Assembly: GCF_030812595.1 (NCBI RefSeq)
Contig: NZ_JAUSSZ010000001.1
Coordinates: 124,001 to 188,000 of the forward strand
DNA from: Arthrobacter bambusae
Lineage (GTDB): Bacteria > Actinomycetota > Actinomycetes > Actinomycetales > Micrococcaceae
Direction: 5' to 3'
DNA: 64,000 bases
The stretch's first letter is position 1. Every line of letters begins with the position of its first letter. A program made the translations under genes and the position numbers. The notes under the pieces are model-generated. The model saw only the letters and a list, made by a program, of their open reading frames with translations. It was not told where the DNA came from and did not search any database. This document shows positions 59,677 to 64,000 of the stretch, piece after piece.

Positions 59677-61323
59677 ATGACGCAAGAACCGACGCCCGAC
59701 GGCGCCCGCGACGCGATACTCGGAGCGCGCACGGCGCTGGGCATCGAATTCGGATCGACGCGCATCAAGGCGTGCCTGGTCGCGGTCGATGATCCCTCGC
59801 TTGTCCTGGCGGTGGGCAGCCACGAGTGGGAGAACGAGTTCGCGGACGGGCGCTGGACATACTCGCTCGAGTCGGTCTGGTCCGGCCTGCAGACCGCCTA
59901 CGCGGACCTGGTCGAGGACACCGAGCGCCGTCACCGCGTCCGGCCGGAGACCTTTGGCGCGATCGGGATCTCGGCGATGATGCACGGTTATCTGGCGTTC
60001 GACGGCGAGGGAGAACTGCTTGCGCCGTTCCGCACCTGGCGGAACACGACGACCGGGCCGGCGGCGGCGGAGCTGACCGGGCTGTTCGGGGTGAACATCC
60101 CGCTGCGCTGGTCGATCGCGCACCTGCACCAGGCGGTGATCGACGCCGAGGATCACGTGTCCCGGGTTCGGTTCTGCACGACGCTGGCAGGCTACGTCCA
60201 CTGGCGCCTCACGGGCCGGAAGGTCCTGGGCGTCGGAGACGCTTCGGGCATGTTCCCGATCGATGCGGCTAGGAAGGGTTACGATACCGAGCTGGCCGCC
60301 CGGTATGACGACTTGGCCCAGAGGCGCGTGCCCAAGCTGGTGGACCTGCTGCCCGATGTCCTCCTCGCCGGCCAGCACGCGGGTGAGCTCACCCGGGAAG
60401 GCGCGCGGCTCCTGGATCCGACCGGCGCGCTGAAGCAGGGTATCCCGCTGTGCCCCCCCGAGGGTGATGCCGGCACCGGGATGGTCGCCACCAATTCGGT
60501 CGCGCCCCGCACCGGCAACGTCTCCGCCGGGACGAGCATCTTCGCCATGGTCGTGCTCGAGCGCCCGCCCACCGCTGTCCATCACGAGCTGGATCTGGTC
60601 GCCACCCCGGCGGGGGATCCGGTGGCCATGGTCCATTGCAACAACGGCGCGAGTGAGCTCGCGGCGTGGGCTGGCCTTTTCCACCGCTTTTCTGCCCTCG
60701 CCGGCGCCGACCTGGACGCCGATGCGGTTTACGAGGCACTGTTCTCCGAGGCCATCAAGGGCGACCCCGACGCCGGCGGCCTCCTGGCGTACAACTATCT
60801 CGCCGGCGAGCCGATCACGGGACTGGAGCGCGGGCGCCCGCTTGTGGTGAGGACCCCCGATAGCCGTCTCACTCTCGCGAACTTCGTGCGCGCCCAGCTG
60901 TACGGCGTCTTCGGCACCCTCGCCCTGGGCATGCGGGCCCTCGCTGCCGAGGGGGTCGGCTTGGATCGGATGTTTGCCCACGGGGGCATGTTCCGCACCG
61001 CCGGTGTTGCGCAGCGGTTCCTTGCCGGCGCGCTCGATGCGCCTGTGTCCGTCGCCGAGACCGCCTCCGAGGGCGGAGCCTGGGGGATAGCCGTCCTCGC
61101 CGCCTACCTCGTGGCGGACGAGACAGACGCCTACCTCTGCGGCTACCTCCGCAAGCGGGTCTTCGACGGCTTCGGCTTCGAGACCACGCACCCCCACCCC
61201 GACGACGTCGCAGGCTTCGCCTCCTACCTCGAACGCTACCGCGCCGGTTTGGCGGTCGAGCAGGCCGCCGCCGACGCTATACCGCTGAAGGGCGCGATGG
61301 CCCTGGAAGGAGCCACCCCATGA
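59677..61323 (+). CDS. araB: L-ribulokinase (FGGY family)
   Basis: 548 residues. The start of the kinase fold is ALGIEFGSTRIKACLVAVDD; other motifs are ISAMMHGYLAFDGEGELLAP, FRTWRNTTTGPAAAEL, VSAGTSIFAMVVLERP and FAHGGMFRTAGVAQRFLAGA. It phosphorylates L-ribulose to L-ribulose 5-phosphate. It is the actinobacterial FGGY form rather than the enterobacterial AraB, but araD and araA follow directly: its stop overlaps the araD start (ATGA). GAGGTAAGG lies upstream. Confidence 0.92.
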   Translation: MTQEPTPDGARDAILGARTALGIEFGSTRIKACLVAVDDPSLVLAVGSHEWENEFADGRWTYSLESVWSGLQTAYADLVEDTERRHRVRPETFGAIGISAMMHGYLAFDGEGELLAPFRTWRNTTTGPAAAELTGLFGVNIPLRWSIAHLHQAVIDAEDHVSRVRFCTTLAGYVHWRLTGRKVLGVGDASGMFPIDAARKGYDTELAARYDDLAQRRVPKLVDLLPDVLLAGQHAGELTREGARLLDPTGALKQGIPLCPPEGDAGTGMVATNSVAPRTGNVSAGTSIFAMVVLERPPTAVHHELDLVATPAGDPVAMVHCNNGASELAAWAGLFHRFSALAGADLDADAVYEALFSEAIKGDPDAGGLLAYNYLAGEPITGLERGRPLVVRTPDSRLTLANFVRAQLYGVFGTLALGMRALAAEGVGLDRMFAHGGMFRTAGVAQRFLAGALDAPVSVAETASEGGAWGIAVLAAYLVADETDAYLCGYLRKRVFDGFGFETTHPHPDDVAGFASYLERYRAGLAVEQAAADAIPLKGAMALEGATP

Positions 61324-62024
61324 TCCGCGAATCCGAGAGCCCGGCGGTCCGGGCCGTGCGCGAGCAGGTGGCCTCCCTGCACGCTGAGCTGGTGCGCTAT
61401 GGCTTGGTCGTGTGGACCGGCGGCAACGTCTCCGGGCGCGTCCCCGCGGAGGACCTGTTCGTCATCAAGCCCAGCGGCGTCGGTTACGAGGAACTCGCCC
61501 CGGAGAACATGATCCTGTGCACCCTCGACGGGGAAGTGGTCCCGGGTTCGCAAGGGTCGGAGCGGTCGCCGTCGTCGGACACCGCGGCGCACGCCTTCGT
61601 GTATCGGAGCATGCCCGAGGTCGGGGGAGTGGTGCACACCCATTCGACCTATGCGACAGCCTGGGCGGCCCGGGGTGAGCCTATCCCGTGCGTGATCACT
61701 GCGATGGCGGACGAGTTCGGCGGCGAGATCCCTGTAGGACCGTTCGCGCTCATCGGAGACGACTCGATCGGCCGCGGGATCGTGGCGACCCTTTCCGGGC
61801 ACCACAGCCGGGCGGTACTGATGCAGAACCACGGCGTGTTCACCATCGGCAGCAACGCCCGGGACGCCGTCAAGGCAGCGGTCATGGCCGAGGACGTTGC
61901 CCGCACGGTGCACATCGCGCGCCAGGGCGGCCCGCTGGTCCCCATCCCACAGAAGGCAGTCGATTCCCTCTTCGACCGCTACCAGAACGTCTACGGACAA
62001 AACCCGGAAGGATCCCTGACCTGA
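61320..62024 (+). CDS. araD: L-ribulose-5-phosphate 4-epimerase
   Basis: 234 residues, class II aldolase fold. Zinc ligands are in [13 protein letters not shown] (two His) and [11 protein letters not shown] (His). GGNVSGRV and [11 protein letters not shown] are phosphate-binding loops. It converts L-ribulose 5-phosphate to D-xylulose 5-phosphate, the entry to the pentose phosphate route. Both ends overlap neighbours by a few bases, so translation is coupled with araB and araA. Confidence 0.95.
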   Translation: MIRESESPAVRAVREQVASLHAELVRYGLVVWTGGNVSGRVPAEDLFVIKPSGVGYEELAPENMILCTLDGEVVPGSQGSERSPSSDTAAHAFVYRSMPEVGGVVHTHSTYATAWAARGEPIPCVITAMADEFGGEIPVGPFALIGDDSIGRGIVATLSGHHSRAVLMQNHGVFTIGSNARDAVKAAVMAEDVARTVHIARQGGPLVPIPQKAVDSLFDRYQNVYGQNPEGSLT

Positions 62025-63541
62025 TGCCCAAGCTCACCACCACCCTCGAGGCCTACGAAGTCTGGTTCCTCACCGGCAGCCAGGACCTCTACGGGCCCGA
62101 GACCCTCGCTCAAGTCGCCAAGCAGTCCCGCCGGATCGCCGAGGAGCTCGCTGCAGCCAAAGCCGTGCCCGTCACGGTCGTCTGGAAACCAGCACTGACC
62201 GAGGCGGACGCGATCCGACGGATCGCGCTCGAGGCAAACGCCGACGACCGCGTGATCGGCCTGATCGCCTGGATGCACACGTTTTCACCGGCGAAGATGT
62301 GGATCACGGGCTTGTCCGCGCTGCAGAAGCCCCTCTTGCACTTCCACACCCAGGCGAACGTCGAGCTCCCGTGGGGTGAGATCGACTTCGACTTCATGAA
62401 CCTGAACCAGGCCGCCCATGGCGACCGCGAGTTCGGCTACATCCAGTCCCGCCTCGGCGTCCCGCGGAAGACCGTTGTCGGTCACGTGTCCGACCCCCGC
62501 GTGACCGAGCAGATCGGGATCTGGACCCGCGCCGCCGCCGGCTGGGCCGCCACCCGGTCCCTCAAGCTCGCCCGCTTCGGAGACAACATGCGCTACGTCG
62601 CGGTCACCGAGGGCGACAAGACCGAGGCTGAGATCCGGCTCGGCGTGCAGGTGAACACCTGGAGCGTGAACGACCTCAGCGGTGCGGTCGAGGCCACGGA
62701 GCCGGCCGACATCGACGCCCTCGTGGCCGAGTACGAGAACCTCTACGACGTCGCTCCCGAACTTCGCCACGGCGGGGACCGGCACCAATCCCTCCGCGAC
62801 GGGGCCGCGATCGAGATCGGACTGCGCTCCTTCCTCGAAGACGGCGGCTTCGGGGCGTTCACCACGAGCTTCGAGGACCTCGGAGCCCTGAAGCAGCTGC
62901 CCGGGCTGGCCGTGCAGCGGCTCATGGCCGAAGGCTATGGCTTCGGCGCCGAGGGTGACTGGAAGACAGCGATCCTGGTCCGGGCCGCGAACGTCATGGG
63001 CGCGGGCCTGCCCGGTGGCGCGTCCCTCATGGAGGACTACACGTACGACCTCACCCCCGGCGCGGAGCGGATCCTCGGCGCCCACATGCTCGAAGTCTCC
63101 CCGTCCCTGACCACCGCCCGCCCGACCCTGGAGGTCCATCCCCTCGGGATCGGGGGGAAGGACGACCCAGTCCGGCTCGTGTTCACCGCGGACCCGGGGC
63201 CTGCCGTCGTCGTCGCCCTCTCCGACATGCGCGACAGGTTCCGCCTCGTCGCCAACGCGGTCGACGTCGTCGAACCCACCGCGCCGCTGCCCAAGCTGCC
63301 CGTCGGACGCGCGGTGTGGAAGCCGGCTCCCGACTTCCACACCTCCGCCACCGCCTGGCTCGAGGCCGGGGCCGCCCACCACACAGTGATGAGCACCGCC
63401 ATCGGAATCGAGGCCTTCGAGGACTATGCCCGCATCGCCGGCACCGAACTCCTCATCATCGACCAGGACACGACAACCCGCGGCTTCACCCGCGAACTCC
63501 ACTGGAACGCCGCGTACTACCGGCTCGCCCAAGGGATCTGA
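62024..63541 (+). CDS. araA: L-arabinose isomerase
   Basis: 505 residues. It starts [20 protein letters not shown], with the family start motif [15 protein letters not shown]. Metal and catalytic residues are in [20 protein letters not shown] and FMEDYTY-like ([20 protein letters not shown]), with [16 protein letters not shown]. It converts L-arabinose to L-ribulose. Start ATG 62024 shares a base with the araD stop. Confidence 0.96.
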   Translation: MPKLTTTLEAYEVWFLTGSQDLYGPETLAQVAKQSRRIAEELAAAKAVPVTVVWKPALTEADAIRRIALEANADDRVIGLIAWMHTFSPAKMWITGLSALQKPLLHFHTQANVELPWGEIDFDFMNLNQAAHGDREFGYIQSRLGVPRKTVVGHVSDPRVTEQIGIWTRAAAGWAATRSLKLARFGDNMRYVAVTEGDKTEAEIRLGVQVNTWSVNDLSGAVEATEPADIDALVAEYENLYDVAPELRHGGDRHQSLRDGAAIEIGLRSFLEDGGFGAFTTSFEDLGALKQLPGLAVQRLMAEGYGFGAEGDWKTAILVRAANVMGAGLPGGASLMEDYTYDLTPGAERILGAHMLEVSPSLTTARPTLEVHPLGIGGKDDPVRLVFTADPGPAVVVALSDMRDRFRLVANAVDVVEPTAPLPKLPVGRAVWKPAPDFHTSATAWLEAGAAHHTVMSTAIGIEAFEDYARIAGTELLIIDQDTTTRGFTRELHWNAAYYRLAQGI

Positions 63542-63560
63542 GAGGGCAAAGGAGGCATTG

Positions 63561-63887
63561 ATGGAGACCGGACGCGTTTCCACCTGCGCGGAGGGCCGCC
63601 CGCGCATGAGCGCCCTGATATCTGCCTTCCCGGATGGCCGGAGCAGGCAGGAAGCAGGGGGGTACGAAATCCGCCACGGAGAATACGCGGCAGTCGTGAC
63701 GGCGCGTGCCGGCGCGCTCCGGAGGCTGACGTACCGGGGACGCGATCTGGTAGTCCCGTTTCCGCACGGACACCCGATCCCCGACTACCGCGGCATCGTC
63801 GCTGCACCGTGGCCGAACCGCATCGCCGACGGCGTCCGCCCGGTCCGTCGGGAGTTCGGGTCAGGCATCACCCCGGGGGCCGCGTAG
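63561..63887 (+). pseudogene. Truncated aldose 1-epimerase
   Basis: The frame opens METGRVSTCAEGRPRMSALI and continues YEIRHGEYAAVVTARAGALR, RGRDLVVPF and YRGIVAAPWPNRIADG, the N-terminal third of a mutarotase. After APWPNRIADG the similarity stops and a stop codon follows at 63887. The rest of the enzyme, with both catalytic residues, is absent. It begins 20 nt after araA, so it was probably the fourth gene of this operon before truncation. Confidence 0.65.
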
Positions 63888-64000
63888 CCCGTGCTTCGAG
63901 CCCCGCCCGGCTTTTGACCACGACGGGATGGCAGGCCTTCATCTTCGCGTCCATGTAGATGTGGTTGGACGCACTAGCGTACGAGTGCCTACCGTTGTCG

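Noticed and set aside
59317..61197. 626-codon open frame on the minus strand opposite araB
   Set aside because: It is a GC-rich shadow of araB and the LacI gene. The plus-strand proteins have clear family motifs; the antisense product has none.
62285..63607. 440-codon minus-strand frame opposite araA
   Set aside because: Antisense shadow of a complete L-arabinose isomerase; Gly/Arg/Val-rich with no motif.
63868..64000. Minus-strand frame running off the window end
   Set aside because: Only 43 codons, no recognisable motif; could be an IS or nothing. Not enough sequence to call.

Overview
The window is high-GC DNA of actinobacterial character, most like Arthrobacter, Pseudarthrobacter or Paenarthrobacter. 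The basis is codon use, frequent GTG/TTG starts, and sugar transporters that lack their own ATPase gene. Genus and species are inference.

Region 1 (about 1-15.6 kb) is an accessory zone of some twenty small genes on both strands: lipoproteins, 2-4-helix membrane proteins, a barstar-family inhibitor, a DUF4265 protein, a GNAT acetyltransferase and a tautomerase. Between them lie broken genes, including an IS3-type transposase remnant, frameshifted ORFs, a lipoprotein/ATPase chimera, a toxin-like fragment and two copies of the same 3' gene end. About twenty-one copies of a roughly 30-bp imperfect palindrome (arms CCGGTAAAGGATC and TTACCGGACG) sit between these genes, many just after or across stop codons. 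I read this as an immunity-gene-like cassette array with a repeat at the cassette borders. It is the strongest candidate here for something undescribed.

Region 2 (15.6-20.6 kb) is a mobile junction. An IS30-family element with recognisable terminal inverted repeats carries a small membrane-protein passenger gene. It is followed by a truncated serine resolvase that runs in frame into a NERD-domain protein, a 140-bp hairpin element with a second copy at 56.6 kb, and a 136-bp block ending in a tRNA 3'-end-like sequence, with a second copy at 36.3 kb.

Region 3 (20.6-36.4 kb), between the two tRNA-like blocks, looks like a metabolic island. It holds a carboxymuconolactone decarboxylase/aldo-keto reductase/cupin operon with a Bcr/CflA exporter, a polyol operon (ABC importer, zinc polyol dehydrogenase, PfkB kinase), a RuBisCO-like protein cluster (RLP, four-carbon sugar-acid kinase, zinc dehydrogenase, KdgT-type permease, GntR regulator), and a toxin-antitoxin remnant at its far end.

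Region 4 (37-53.6 kb) handles pentoses and glycosides. It contains a mutarotase, a ROK repressor and alditol oxidase divergent from xylA-xylB, a second ROK regulator, and a seven-gene operon (ABC importer, two Gfo/Idh/MocA oxidoreductases, a sugar isomerase and ThuA). A LacI regulator with perfect palindromic operators faces that operon.

Region 5 (53.7-64 kb) carries an MgtA-type Mg2+ P-ATPase, gene scraps, a GerMN-type lipoprotein, and a LacI-araB-araD-araA L-arabinose operon ending in a truncated mutarotase. No CRISPR array, rRNA or intact tRNA was seen.
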